Notes: generated from the sequence alone by a model not told the origin. A DNA stretch of 64,000 nt from JAKQDH01 sp029558835 (GCA_035356615.1 DAOQSN010000009.1:1-64000), one strand, 5' to 3'; shown: positions 32,216 to 40,506, counted from the first letter of the stretch. Numbers and translations are program-made.

Positions 32216-33688
32216 TCAGGCGGGCGTCATTGCCTCCGCGGCCCGGCGAATCCCGTTCAGCATGCCGTTGAATACCAGGCCGTGCAGCGGCAGGACCGCA
32301 TACCAGTACGCGAGCCCGGCCAGCCCGCGGGGCCTGAAACGGGCCGTCTGCGTCAAGGTGCACGTCGCGGTGCCCGGCTCCCCGGGCCGCACCTCGAAGC
32401 TGAGGAGCGCTTCACCCGGCAGCTTCATCTCCGCCCGTAGCTCCAATCGCCGCTGTGGTTCCACCGCGGTGACACGCCAGAAATCCAGAGCGTCACCGAA
32501 CGCCAGGTGCGCAGGATCGCGTCGCCCGCGACGCAGGCCGGGGCCACCGACGAGTCGGTCGAGCCATCCGCGCAGCCGCCACAGCCAGTCCGCCGCGTGG
32601 TACCCCTGGTCGCCGCCGATGCGCGAAACCGTCCGATACACAACGTCCGCAGGAGCGTTCACCACGGTCGTACGCCGGTCTGTGAACACTCTACCGCCCG
32701 CCCAGTCGGGATCACCGGGCAGGGGGCCCGCATCAAACCAGGCTGTCTCCACGGCGTGGTTGCGCAGGTTGCCCAGGGCGGTGTCGATGGCCTCGCGCAC
32801 CGTGAGCAAACGCTGTGGCAGGAGCCGGGCCGCCGCATCGTCTCGACAAACGACTCGGTTGCGCAGCCCCTCGGCCAGCGGCCGTGCGATGCGGTGGCTG
32901 ATCGGGGTTACGAGATGAATCCACAGCGAACTCAAGCGCGGCGTCAGGACGGGGACAGGGAGAATGAGCCGCTTCCGCAGACCCAGCGCGGCGGCCATGA
33001 TCTGCATGATTTCTCGGTACGTTATCACGTCAGCGCCCCCAATGTCGAGGGTCCGCCCTGCCGCCTCCGGACAGCCGAGGCCGGCCACCAGGTAATGCAG
33101 CACGTTTTGTACCGCGATCGGCTGACACTCGGTGCTCACCCAACGGGGCGTGACCATCACCGGCAGCCGCTCCACGAGATAGCGCAGGATTTCAAATGAC
33201 GCCGAGCCGGAACCGATGATCATGGCCGCACGGAGCACCGTTACGGGTACCGAGCCCGACGTCAGTGCGTCCTCGACCTCACGGCGCGAAGTGAGATGCT
33301 CACTGAGATGAGCACCGGTCTCCCCCAGACCCCCGAGGTAGATGATTCGTTCCAAGCCGGCCGCGGCGGCCGCCTCCGCGAACGTCCGCGCCAAAACTCG
33401 GTCGCGCTCGCGGTAGGCGTGTCCGGCTGCCAGCATCGAGTGCACGAGGTAGTAGGCGGGCCCGCAGCCACGCATGGCTTGGACGAGTTGGTCCCGCGCG
33501 CCAACGTCGCAGCGCACCACGTCGACCCGCGGATCTCCGGCCCATAAACGCGAACTCAACTTGCGTGGTTCGCGTGCCAGGCAACGCACGCGGTAGCCCG
33601 CGGCCAGCAGCCGGGGCACCAGTCGGCCGCCAATGTAACCACTTGCCCCGGTTACGAGGACGGGTTTCGGTTCGTCGCTTGAATCCAT
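32216..33688 (-). CDS. SDR-family oxidoreductase with C-terminal DUF2867
   Basis: The protein (490 aa) fuses two domains. Residues about 1-300 form an atypical NAD(P)-binding Rossmann domain: LVTGASGYIGGRLVPRLLAA, the second-strand YRVRCLAREPRKL, and IIYLGGLGETGAHLSEH. The C-terminal part is DUF2867 (VVYRTVSRIGGDQGYHAADW, LDFWRVTAVEPQRRLELRAE). Such fusions are frequent near photolyase and light-response genes; the substrate is unknown. The open frame extends to 33811, but a promoter-like pair (TTTACA, 18 bp, TACAAT) lies within that extension, so the ATG at 33688 is preferred. The ribosome site is weak. It is divergent from a truncated SDR. Confidence 0.85.
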   Translation of the reverse strand: MDSSDEPKPVLVTGASGYIGGRLVPRLLAAGYRVRCLAREPRKLSSRLWAGDPRVDVVRCDVGARDQLVQAMRGCGPAYYLVHSMLAAGHAYRERDRVLARTFAEAAAAAGLERIIYLGGLGETGAHLSEHLTSRREVEDALTSGSVPVTVLRAAMIIGSGSASFEILRYLVERLPVMVTPRWVSTECQPIAVQNVLHYLVAGLGCPEAAGRTLDIGGADVITYREIMQIMAAALGLRKRLILPVPVLTPRLSSLWIHLVTPISHRIARPLAEGLRNRVVCRDDAAARLLPQRLLTVREAIDTALGNLRNHAVETAWFDAGPLPGDPDWAGGRVFTDRRTTVVNAPADVVYRTVSRIGGDQGYHAADWLWRLRGWLDRLVGGPGLRRGRRDPAHLAFGDALDFWRVTAVEPQRRLELRAEMKLPGEALLSFEVRPGEPGTATCTLTQTARFRPRGLAGLAYWYAVLPLHGLVFNGMLNGIRRAAEAMTPA

Positions 33689-33787
33689 TTCCGCGCCAGC
33701 ACCATGCGTTCGAACTGGCTCACGGCGGGAAACATCCTCACCGTGCTTGTCAAAGTCGGTGTTCGCATACTCGCCCCCCGGCTGTTG

Positions 33788-33817
33788 ATTGTAGTCGGCG
33801 AACAGGTGCACTGTAAA
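33788..33817 (-). promoter_or_regulatory. Promoter of the SDR-DUF2867 gene
   Basis: On the minus strand TTTACA (33817-33812) and TACAAT (33793-33788) are 18 bp apart. The -10 context CTACAATC is identical to that of the MerR promoter at 37719-37714, but the downstream palindrome found there is absent. Confidence 0.55.
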
Positions 33818-33936
33818 GCTGGTATCTGCCGGAAGTTGTGGCGACGAGGAATGACATGCTTGAGCCGACGAGAACGCCTATGATTCGATCGAACTGGAAC
33901 CGCACCCCGGTTCGTGCCCAACGACGGAGGTTCCTC

Positions 33937-34659
33937 ATGGGTGAGACGCCGCAAGAGGAAGCATCGCAACCCGTCTTTGTCATCCTCGGGGCTGCAGGTG
34001 GCATTGGCTCAACCGTGGCGCGGCGGCTGCACGCGTCGGGCGCCAGGCTCATGCTCGCGGGACGCACGCGTGCGAAGCTTGAGCCGCTGGCAAACGAGCT
34101 CGCAGCTAAGGCCTGTGAGATTGATGCGACAATCTTCGAACCAGTCGAGCGTTGCCTGCGGGAAGCCCAAGCCTGGGCCGGTAAGGTCGATGGCGTTCTG
34201 AACTGTGCCGGCTCGATCCTCTTGAAGCCGGCGCACCTGACGACCGCAGCCGAACTGCAGGAAGTCCTTGCGCTGAATCTCGTCTCTGCGTTCGCGACGG
34301 TCCGGGCTGCGGCGAACGTCATGCGGAAGTCCGGCGGCTCTATTGTTCTGATGACGTCTGCGGCAGCCGAGATTGGCCTGGCCAACCACGAGGCCATCGC
34401 CGCCGCCAAGGCGGGCGTCATCGGGCTGATGCGCTCGCCAGCGGCCACGTACGCTGCCCAGGGGTGGAGATTGAGCGCTTCGCGGGGCGGCCGCCCCGCT
34501 GTCCATATCCAAGAAGCTCACGGCGCTGCGGGCCGCAGTGCTTTGAAGACATCCCCGGCTCGCCGCCGCGGAAGCAAACGGTTTCGCACCGCAGTCCACA
34601 GGGCATTACTCTTGAGGTTGTCAACGAATTCGACCATCAACAGACTGACGTCGTCGTGA
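33937..34659 (+). pseudogene. Truncated short-chain dehydrogenase/reductase
   Basis: GGAGG six bases ahead sets the start at 33937. The first 175 residues are a normal classical SDR: PVFVILGAAGGIGSTVARRL (TGxxxGxG-type), LNCAGSILLKPAHL, IVLMTSAAAEIGLANHEAIA with a His where the catalytic Tyr is expected, and AKAG for the Lys. After AATYAAQGWR the family C-terminus (substrate loop and last helices) is replaced by a low-complexity, frame-shadow sequence that runs 142 bp into the convergent PP2C gene. It looks like loss of the 3' third through a deletion or rearrangement; a frameshift alone does not restore it. The product is probably inactive. Confidence 0.7.
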
Positions 34660-35432
34660 TGCAGCGGAGCCCGGTTCGTATGCCCACGCAGCGCCGCGAC
34701 CATGGTCGGGATCAGCACTTGAGGCGGCTGATGGCCGTTAGCCTGAAGAACCTGGGCCAAACGCTCACGGCCAAAGAGCTCGCCGGCTGCGTTGGGCGCT
34801 TCCACAACGCCGTCGGTGAGCAGTAGCAGGCGATCGCCCAATGCCACGCGCCTGAGGCAACGCGTGTAGCGTGTCTTCGGTTCCACGGCCAACGCGATAT
34901 CGAACAAGCCGTCCCGCGGAGCAATCTTCAATGGCGACCAGAACCGTCGCGCCGCGTCGTAGTACCAGGCCGGTTCGTGGCCCGCGTAGCTGATCGACAG
35001 GCGCCGCGTGGGCGGAAAGTAGGTCAGCGCGGCGGCCGTGACAAAGGGTCCTTCGCCCCGCGCGCACAGACGGAAATTCAACCGCTGCAGCACCTTTCGC
35101 TCGTCCATGCGGTTCACGGAACGACGGAGCAGGTCGTGCATGGTCTGGCTGATGGCCGCCACGCTCTCGCCGTGGCCGGTGACATCCGCGAGACACGCCC
35201 GCGAAATCAACCCAGAGCCGCACACGGACAGGTAGTGCACGTCACCGCCACGCGTGCCGTCACTGGCTTGTGAGTAAAGCACGCCCCGCAGTCCAGGCAG
35301 CTCGACCGGACCGTAGAACGCGCGGTTGCCGCCCCAGACCTCGTTGCATACGAGACCGACCAATTCGCTCCCGTCGGGCGTTGCGGTTCCGCTCGGCTTG
35401 GTTTCTGCAGTAGTTCGAGGCACCTTACTCAT
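34518..35432 (-). CDS. PP2C/SpoIIE-family serine phosphatase
   Basis: The protein (304 aa) has the PP2C/SpoIIE fold in single-domain form: DGTRGGDVHYLS near the first metal Asp, RACLADVTGHGESVAAIS with the DxxGHG motif, FVTAAALTYFPPTRRLSISY, AGHEPAWYYD, RLLLLTDGVVEAPN and LHHDDVSLLMVEF. Such phosphatases act on anti-sigma-factor antagonists or similar phosphoproteins. No kinase or antagonist is adjacent. The ATG at 35432 overlaps the CIA30 stop, making it the last gene of the MerR operon; the open frame upstream of that point lies inside the CIA30 gene. Confidence 0.88.
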   Translation of the reverse strand: MSKVPRTTAETKPSGTATPDGSELVGLVCNEVWGGNRAFYGPVELPGLRGVLYSQASDGTRGGDVHYLSVCGSGLISRACLADVTGHGESVAAISQTMHDLLRRSVNRMDERKVLQRLNFRLCARGEGPFVTAAALTYFPPTRRLSISYAGHEPAWYYDAARRFWSPLKIAPRDGLFDIALAVEPKTRYTRCLRRVALGDRLLLLTDGVVEAPNAAGELFGRERLAQVLQANGHQPPQVLIPTMVAALRGHTNRAPLHHDDVSLLMVEFVDNLKSNALWTAVRNRLLPRRRAGDVFKALRPAAP

Positions 35433-36357
35433 CCGGAAGCTTCGTCGCGCGGTCATCCTGTTGCAGGGCCTGGATCGCGACATCGAGAGCATCGCGCAGC
35501 AACCAGGCCCGCGCGGCCGGGTCCGTGGTCGTTTCCGCTTTGGCCAGACCAGCCCGCAGCGTAGCCACGACCTGCGAAGGAAGGTCGGGCGCTGACAGTT
35601 CGACGATGCAACGCGCCGTCATCTCATATACGGCGGCGCAGCTCGCCGGCTGACCGGCGTTGAACAGCGGTACGCCGCGACCGATCGCTTCCTGGATCAG
35701 CCGGGCGGCTGTCTTCGCCTTCGCTCGTGTGGCGGGCGGTTGGTGCCGGCCCTCGCTTTCGTTCGTTCTATACGCCTTGATCCAGTCAACCTCAAGTCGG
35801 AACGGCCCTGCCTGCTTGTCCGAGATGATGAACCCGAACGCCCGGATGTCGCTCGAGTTCAGTTCAGGTGCCGTGGGCAGTGGACGCCCAAACGAACGCG
35901 CCGTGAGGGCTTGCAAGGGGACTCGGATCTCCAGCCACCGCCCGGCTTCGGGCTGGAAATCGAAGTAGTACGCACCGGCGATGATCCGGTAGTCGGTTTG
36001 TACGCTGAGCGCATAGCGCTTGCCGTCGCCACGAACTCGCATGAGCATCGTGTCGTAGGCTGACAGGTCCAGTGAATCCACGCCCACGCGCACCGAAGCG
36101 AATCCGCCGTTGTTTTCCAGCGACACTTCTCCCGAAAACTCAAGCGTGCCGGAATCGGTCACACGGCAGGTCCCTTTGGAGACTCCGCCCATCACCGTGT
36201 CATTAACCGCAGTCCAAGGTTCGGCCGAGCCGGCCGAATCAAACGCGAACAGCACGTTTTCGCTCATGGTCTCTCGTCCGTCCCCCAGCGCAAGACGAGT
36301 TCCAGCTTGCAGCAACAAGACGGCGATCCACGTTAGGGATCCGCGAGCAGGTTTCAT
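35425..36357 (-). CDS. CIA30-domain exported protein
   Basis: The protein (310 aa) starts with a signal-like segment (LTWIAVLLLQAGTRLALG). The CIA30/NDUFAF1 domain follows: FDSAGSAEPWTAVNDTVMGG, TLEFSGEVSLENNGGFASVR, YFDFQPEAGRWLEIRVPLQA and DIRAFGFIISDKQAGPFRLE. The last 100 residues are helical and not recognised. In mitochondria the domain assists complex I assembly; in bacteria the role is unknown. GGAGG nine bases before the ATG at 36357 lies in the end of the DUF393 gene, which stops two bases upstream, so the genes are coupled. Confidence 0.85.
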   Translation of the reverse strand: MKPARGSLTWIAVLLLQAGTRLALGDGRETMSENVLFAFDSAGSAEPWTAVNDTVMGGVSKGTCRVTDSGTLEFSGEVSLENNGGFASVRVGVDSLDLSAYDTMLMRVRGDGKRYALSVQTDYRIIAGAYYFDFQPEAGRWLEIRVPLQALTARSFGRPLPTAPELNSSDIRAFGFIISDKQAGPFRLEVDWIKAYRTNESEGRHQPPATRAKAKTAARLIQEAIGRGVPLFNAGQPASCAAVYEMTARCIVELSAPDLPSQVVATLRAGLAKAETTTDPAARAWLLRDALDVAIQALQQDDRATKLPDE

Positions 36358-36359
36358 CT

Positions 36360-36800
36360 CTATGCGCCTCCAACTGTATCCCGAGGAACCCGTTCGAAGT
36401 TCGCGGGCGGGTTCCCCACTGAGCAACGATCCTCACAACGCCCCCAGCGTCCCGTGAGCCTGAGGCGATGTCGCGCAAACCACCGGTAGGCCCGGTCGAA
36501 CACCGGGCGTAGCAGCGGCCAACCTGTGGGCGCTACGAGCCAGCCCCACCCGACGGCCGCGTAGGCGCGGCGAAACACCTCCATGCCCCGTACCACGGCT
36601 CCGGTGGGTAGGATGCCGTGGATCTGCTCCCGGGCTCGTGCGTGCGTCAGGCCGTAGGCGCCGGGGTCGAAGTTGGCTGAGGTGACGTCCTCCAGGGCGA
36701 TCCGCCCTCGGCCGGCATCCAGCCGGCGCCAGAGGTCTGCCTCCCGCCGACATAGCGGACACGCGCCATCGATCAGCACCTTGATTCGCCACGCGCTCAT
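36360..36800 (-). CDS. DUF393 / DCC-family thiol-disulfide oxidoreductase-like protein
   Basis: The protein (146 aa) is a DCC family member. The signature is IKVLIDGACPLCRREADLWR (D-x-x-C-P-x-C), then RIALEDVTSANFDPGAYGLT, and the distal motif HGILPTGAVVRGMEVFRRAY. The family is predicted to have a thioredoxin-like fold. It is recurrently found with light- and oxidative-stress genes. Its ATG overlaps the stop of the MerR gene as TGATG, and it ends two bases before the CIA30 start. Confidence 0.88.
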   Translation of the reverse strand: MSAWRIKVLIDGACPLCRREADLWRRLDAGRGRIALEDVTSANFDPGAYGLTHARAREQIHGILPTGAVVRGMEVFRRAYAAVGWGWLVAPTGWPLLRPVFDRAYRWFARHRLRLTGRWGRCEDRCSVGNPPANFERVPRDTVGGA

Positions 36801-37699
36801 CACTGGTCCCCTTCTGCCGCGGCCGCCGGGCGACAAGGCGGCTGCAGCGCCTGCGCGAACGTGACGGCATGTCGCAAGTTATCACCGTGCGCCGAGTAGT
36901 CGATCCGCTCCCGCAACTCAGCGGTCAGCATCCGACCCCCCACCAACAGGGCTGCGCCCGACTCTTGGGCGGCGGCGTACAAGCTAGCGCAATCCGCCAC
37001 GAGCTGCTGCTCCGACTCAAACGAACTCACGCTGAGCCAGAGCACGCGCGGTCGCACGTTCCGCAGGGCATCTGCCAGCGTGGCCGCAGGGTGCCCGCAG
37101 CCGTAGGACTCGGCGCGCCAGCCAACCTCCCGGAGCGCCAATTCCAACATCATCGTGGGCAGCGAATAAGGGTCGCCCGCCAGCGTGCCGCCGATGGCTT
37201 GGGGGGCATCCGGCGCCGGGGACGGCAGGAACATGCGAAGCTGATGCAGCAGTCGGGTGCACATCTCCACCGCGCGACGCTCCTCGTAAACCGCCAGTTC
37301 GCCGTGTGCCCACTGGTCGCCCAGGGCCCGGAACGCGGGTGCGATCAGGTCGTCGAGAATCTCGGCCGCGGGCGTGCCGGCGAGGTACAGCCCGAACAGC
37401 AGGCCACCGGCCTCGTTCTCATCAGCTCCCGCCAGCGCCGCCTGCATGACCGAGCGCAGCCTCTCCGGGCCTTGACCCGCCCGCGCCGTCAAGCCCGGCA
37501 GCCCCAACAGGCCGGGTCGCACGAGCTCCAACCGCTGCTCGCGCACGAACCGGACCACGCCAGTCACCGGCAATCTGCGGTGCCCGCCGGGGGTCCTCAC
37601 CGCCGCGAGCAGGCCCTGGTCACACCAGCGTTTGACCGAAGCCTCACTCACACCGAGGGCCTGGGCTGCCTGTCGTGTTGTTATCACGCTCCCATGCAT
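36800..37699 (-). CDS. CarH/LitR-like MerR regulator with altered cobalamin-binding domain
   Basis: The protein (299 aa) has an N-terminal MerR helix-turn-helix (TTRQAAQALGVSEASVKRWC, then RTPGGHRRLP), a helical bundle (about residues 75-155) and a Rossmann-type B12-binding domain (165-285: GCGHPAATLADALRNVRPRV, ALLVGGRM). CarH-type photoreceptors need a Trp, Glu and axial His residues. W130 and E140 are present, but the next-to-Trp residue is A131, the position after E140 is R141, and the usual E/D-x-H-x-x-G is D176-P-Y-S-L-P. It therefore lacks the normal axial His, and light/B12 sensing may be lost or changed. It heads a four-gene operon with DUF393, CIA30 and PP2C. Its ATG lies about eight bases from the predicted transcription start and has no ribosome site. 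Confidence 0.85.
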   Translation of the reverse strand: MHGSVITTRQAAQALGVSEASVKRWCDQGLLAAVRTPGGHRRLPVTGVVRFVREQRLELVRPGLLGLPGLTARAGQGPERLRSVMQAALAGADENEAGGLLFGLYLAGTPAAEILDDLIAPAFRALGDQWAHGELAVYEERRAVEMCTRLLHQLRMFLPSPAPDAPQAIGGTLAGDPYSLPTMMLELALREVGWRAESYGCGHPAATLADALRNVRPRVLWLSVSSFESEQQLVADCASLYAAAQESGAALLVGGRMLTAELRERIDYSAHGDNLRHAVTFAQALQPPCRPAAAAEGDQ

Positions 37700-37700
37700 G

Positions 37701-37742
37701 ATCGTTATGAACGATTGTAGAGGGTGGAGATTCCCTTGGCAA
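37701..37742 (-). promoter_or_regulatory. Promoter and operator of the MerR operon
   Basis: On the minus strand TTGCCA (37742-37737), a 17-bp spacer and TACAAT (37719-37714) form a good sigma70 promoter. A perfect palindrome ATCGTT-CAT-AACGAT (37715-37701) begins at the end of the -10 box and reaches to two bases before the start codon. Binding here would block transcription, suggesting autoregulation. The 5' leader would be only about eight bases. Confidence 0.7.
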
Positions 37743-37851
37743 GCCAGAACTTGATGAACGCCGTGAAGCGATCATAAAACCAAAAAACCTGTAAGTTCAT
37801 GTTGGACAGGTACTTATGGCTATTCCAGGGCCAGATTCCCCCAACAGCGGC

Positions 37852-37904
37852 TTGAATAGGACAAAATTCGTACTACATTCGTTTAGACGATCGTTTTAAG
37901 CGAT
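37852..37904 (+). promoter_or_regulatory. Divergent promoter and operator facing the folE remnant
   Basis: TTGAAT (37852-37857), a 16-bp spacer and TACATT (37874-37879) are followed by TCGTTTAGACGATCG and ATCGTT-TTA-AGCGAT (37890-37904). Read alongside the MerR promoter, CTACA(A/T)TCGTT followed by ACGATC is shared, so the same regulator could bind both. Confidence 0.6.
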
Positions 37905-38068
37905 TTTGGATCACGAGATGATCGCCCTGAAAGGTGAAATCGAAGGTAACACGGGCGCGACCGCGACCCATCGCCTGATTCGCGCTGCGGGCAACTTTGA
38001 TAAGGCGCCCGTCGTGCGGGTCGCAGCGGAGTTGCCTGGCGCCCCGGAACCGGGACTCGGGGCCGGAA

Positions 38069-38545
38069 GGCCTCGGCGATGCGCCCGGACGCTTCGCCAG
38101 CATCTACAGCAAGCTACTCGGCGGGCGGCGGACGGGTACGGCGAAGCATCTCAAACGCTTGCTCACAAGGAGTGTGACGAGGTGGTGCGGCTGCGCGACA
38201 TTGGTGCCTACTGGCGCCGCCGGCACCCTCTGCTTGCCTTCTACGGTCCGGCGCCTGTGGCCTACCTGCCCAACCGTCGCGTCGTCGGGCTGTCGAAGCG
38301 CGCGCGCACGGCCGAAGTGTTCGCCCGCCGGCCGCAGGTCCGGGAGCGGACGACCCGCCAGCCGGTGCCCTTATGGACCGCTTGGAGCCCAAGGCGGCCG
38401 CGGGGTCATGGAGACTCGGCACCTGTGTCTTACCAGGTCCGGCGCGCAGATGCCGAGCGGGGTGGTGGGGACGTCCGCCCTGCGTGGAGCATTCAACGGC
38501 TGCCCGTCGTCCCGGACCGCGGGCTTGGCCCTGATCAACGACGGC
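38069..38545 (+). pseudogene. folE: Frameshifted GTP cyclohydrolase I (folE) remnant
   Basis: Pieces of type I GTP cyclohydrolase appear in order in different frames. GLGDAPGRFASIYSKLLGG from 38069 matches the family's N-terminal region. DEVVRLRDI and VAYLPNRRVVGLSKRARTAE then VFARRPQVRERTTRQ fall between 38158 and 38371. LMDRLEPKA lies in a third frame, and METRHLCLTRSG then VVGTSALRGAF fall between 38402 and 38545. The catalytic Cys-Glu-His-His zinc site is replaced by WRRRHPLL. No frame spans the domain, so the gene is dead. It lies just downstream of the plus-strand operator. folE genes are known companions of LitR/CarH-type regulators. Confidence 0.8.
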
Positions 38546-38614
38546 CACGGGAGTGGGGGCTGCTTAACTGCTGAACAGGTTGAGCCAAAGAATCTAAATG
38601 AGAGGAGAATGTAA

Positions 38615-39289
38615 ATGAGGACGGCGATTTGTGTGAGTATCACGGGCTTGATGTTGGGCATCGCGGGCTGCCCGGGGATGGTGCCGGACGGCAACAGCGA
38701 CCAGGCGCGTCTGCGGGTGATTCATGCGAGTCCGGATGCGCCTGAGGTCGACGTGTGCGCAAACGGGCAGGCTGCGTTTACGGGGGCGGCCTTTCCGAGT
38801 GTCACGGCTTACGCCGATCTGGATCCGGGAGTGTACGCGGTTCGCGTGACGGCTGCCGGCGCCGGCTGCAACAGCGCAGGCGTGATCGACGCGAACCTCA
38901 CGCTTTCGAGGGGGCAGGAGATCTCGGTGGTAGCTGTGGATATCCTGGACCAGATCGAGCCGCTGGTGCTGATTGACGACAACACCCCGCCGGCCTCCGG
39001 CGAGGCGAAGGTGCGCTTCGTGCACGCGAGTCCGGATGCACCCACCGTCGACATCACCTTGGCGGACGGTACGACCCTGTTTGACAACATTGCATTCAAG
39101 GAGGCGTCGGCCTACCTGGAAGTCGCGGCCGGCATGTACGACCTCCAGGTGCGGGATGAAACCGGAGCCGTTGTGGTGCTCGAGTTGGACGACGTCGAGC
39201 TTGCCGCCGGCAAGATCTATACTGTATTCGCAGTGGGGCTGCTCGAAGGCAGCCCGGCGCTGGATGCACTGGTTTCAGTTGATAACTGA
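38615..39289 (+). CDS. DUF4397 lipoprotein with two repeats
   Basis: The protein (224 aa) has a lipobox (LMLGIAGC), then two DUF4397 beta domains: ARLRVIHASPDAPEVDVCAN to about residue 125, and AKVRFVHASPDAPTVDITLA to the end. The domains are thought to be extracellular beta sandwiches with unknown ligands. GAGAGGAGA seven bases ahead supports the ATG. It starts a same-strand run (DUF4397, fasciclin, DUF378) with short gaps, likely one transcription unit, after the folE remnant. Confidence 0.88.
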   Translation: MRTAICVSITGLMLGIAGCPGMVPDGNSDQARLRVIHASPDAPEVDVCANGQAAFTGAAFPSVTAYADLDPGVYAVRVTAAGAGCNSAGVIDANLTLSRGQEISVVAVDILDQIEPLVLIDDNTPPASGEAKVRFVHASPDAPTVDITLADGTTLFDNIAFKEASAYLEVAAGMYDLQVRDETGAVVVLELDDVELAAGKIYTVFAVGLLEGSPALDALVSVDN

Positions 39290-39327
39290 AGAACTGCAAC
39301 AGAACACTTATGGAAGGAGAGCTTAAG

Positions 39328-40221
39328 ATGTCGCGATTGATGAAAGTCATGCAAGTGTGCACCGTCGTCGCCGCTGTAGCCATCGTGGTGACCTCCGCCT
39401 CGGCCGGAGAGAATCGCGGTGCATCCCAGAACATCGTGCAGACAGCGACCGCGGCCGGCCAGTTCAAGACGTTGGTGAAGGCTGTCGAGGCAGCGGGCCT
39501 GGTGGACACGCTCAGCGGTCCCGGCCCCTTCACCGTGTTTGCACCCACGGATGAGGCGTTTGCGAAGCTCCCGGAAGGTGCGCTGGATGGGCTGCTGAAG
39601 AACCCGGACGCCCTGAAGAGCGTACTGCTGTACCACGTCGTACCGGGCAAAGTCATGGCGGCCGACGTGCTGAAGCTGAAGACCGCCAAGACTGCGCTGG
39701 GCCAGACGGTGAAGATCGACACCGCGAAGGGTGTTCGTGTCGAGAACGCCAACGTCGTCGCGACCGACATCGTGGCGAGCAACGGCGTGATTCACGTGCT
39801 CGACACCGTCATCATGCCCAAGAACGACATCATCGAAGCGGCGCGGTCCGCGGGCTCGTTCAAGACGCTGCTGACGGCGATTGAGGCGGCCGGTTTGACG
39901 GACACCCTGCGCGGGGACGGGCCGTTCACGGTGTTCGCGCCGACCGACGACGCGTTCGCCAAGCTGCCCAAGGCAACCCTGGACGGGCTGCTGAAGGACA
40001 AGAGTAAGCTGGCGTCGGTCCTGACCTACCACGTTGTCGCGGGCAAAGTGCTGGCGGCCGACGTGGTGAAGCTGACGGAGGCCAAGACCGTGCAGGGCCA
40101 GAGTGTGAAGATTGACACCACGAGCGGGGTCACGGTGGACGGCGCCAGGGTCTTGAAGACCGACGTGCCCGCGACCAACGGTGTCATTCACGTGATCGAC
40201 ACTGTCATCATGCCGGACTAG
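39328..40221 (+). CDS. Exported protein with two fasciclin (FAS1) domains
   Basis: The protein (297 aa) has a signal peptide (VMQVCTVVAAVAIVVTSASA). Two FAS1 domains of about 130 residues follow, each with the H1 motif GPFTVFAPTDEAFAKLP (GDGPFTVFAPTDDAF in the second), the central LLYHVVPGKV/LTYHVVAGKV and the H2-like NGVIHVLDTVIMP/NGVIHVIDTVIMP. FAS1 proteins mediate adhesion or bind extracellular ligands and are often induced under oxidative conditions. GGAAGGAGAG precedes the ATG at 39328. It is 38 bp from DUF4397. Confidence 0.93.
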   Translation: MSRLMKVMQVCTVVAAVAIVVTSASAGENRGASQNIVQTATAAGQFKTLVKAVEAAGLVDTLSGPGPFTVFAPTDEAFAKLPEGALDGLLKNPDALKSVLLYHVVPGKVMAADVLKLKTAKTALGQTVKIDTAKGVRVENANVVATDIVASNGVIHVLDTVIMPKNDIIEAARSAGSFKTLLTAIEAAGLTDTLRGDGPFTVFAPTDDAFAKLPKATLDGLLKDKSKLASVLTYHVVAGKVLAADVVKLTEAKTVQGQSVKIDTTSGVTVDGARVLKTDVPATNGVIHVIDTVIMPD

Positions 40222-40278
40222 GCGTGACCCACGGAAAGGACGTTCGAAAAGATCGTTCTTGAAGAATGCGAGGAAGTC

Positions 40279-40506
40279 ATGAAAGCATTAGACGTTGTGG
40301 CTGCGGTTCTACTGGTGGTCGGTGGACTGAACTGGGGTCTGGTCGGGTTGGCGAACTTCGACCTGGTGGCGGGGCTGTTTGGCGCGGGGTCCATCCTGGC
40401 ACGGGTGGTGTACACGCTCGTCGGCTTGGCGGCCGCCTACCAGGCGCTCTCGCTTAAGGCGATTCAGAGGCGCTGGCGGGTTCAGCCGGCGACGGCTTGC
40501 GCCTGA
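40279..40506 (+). CDS. DUF378 small membrane protein
   Basis: The protein (75 aa) has two membrane helices: VVAAVLLVVGGLNWGLVGL and AGSILARVVYTLVGLAAAY. The GGLNWGLVG motif and the size are typical of DUF378. The function is unknown. GAGGAA precedes the ATG. It lies 57 bp after the fasciclin gene and before a strong hairpin. Confidence 0.9.
   Translation: MKALDVVAAVLLVVGGLNWGLVGLANFDLVAGLFGAGSILARVVYTLVGLAAAYQALSLKAIQRRWRVQPATACA

Noticed and set aside
37906..38574. 222-codon plus-strand open frame as a new gene
   Set aside because: Only its middle resembles FolE, with the rest of that domain in other frames; it is better read as a folE remnant.
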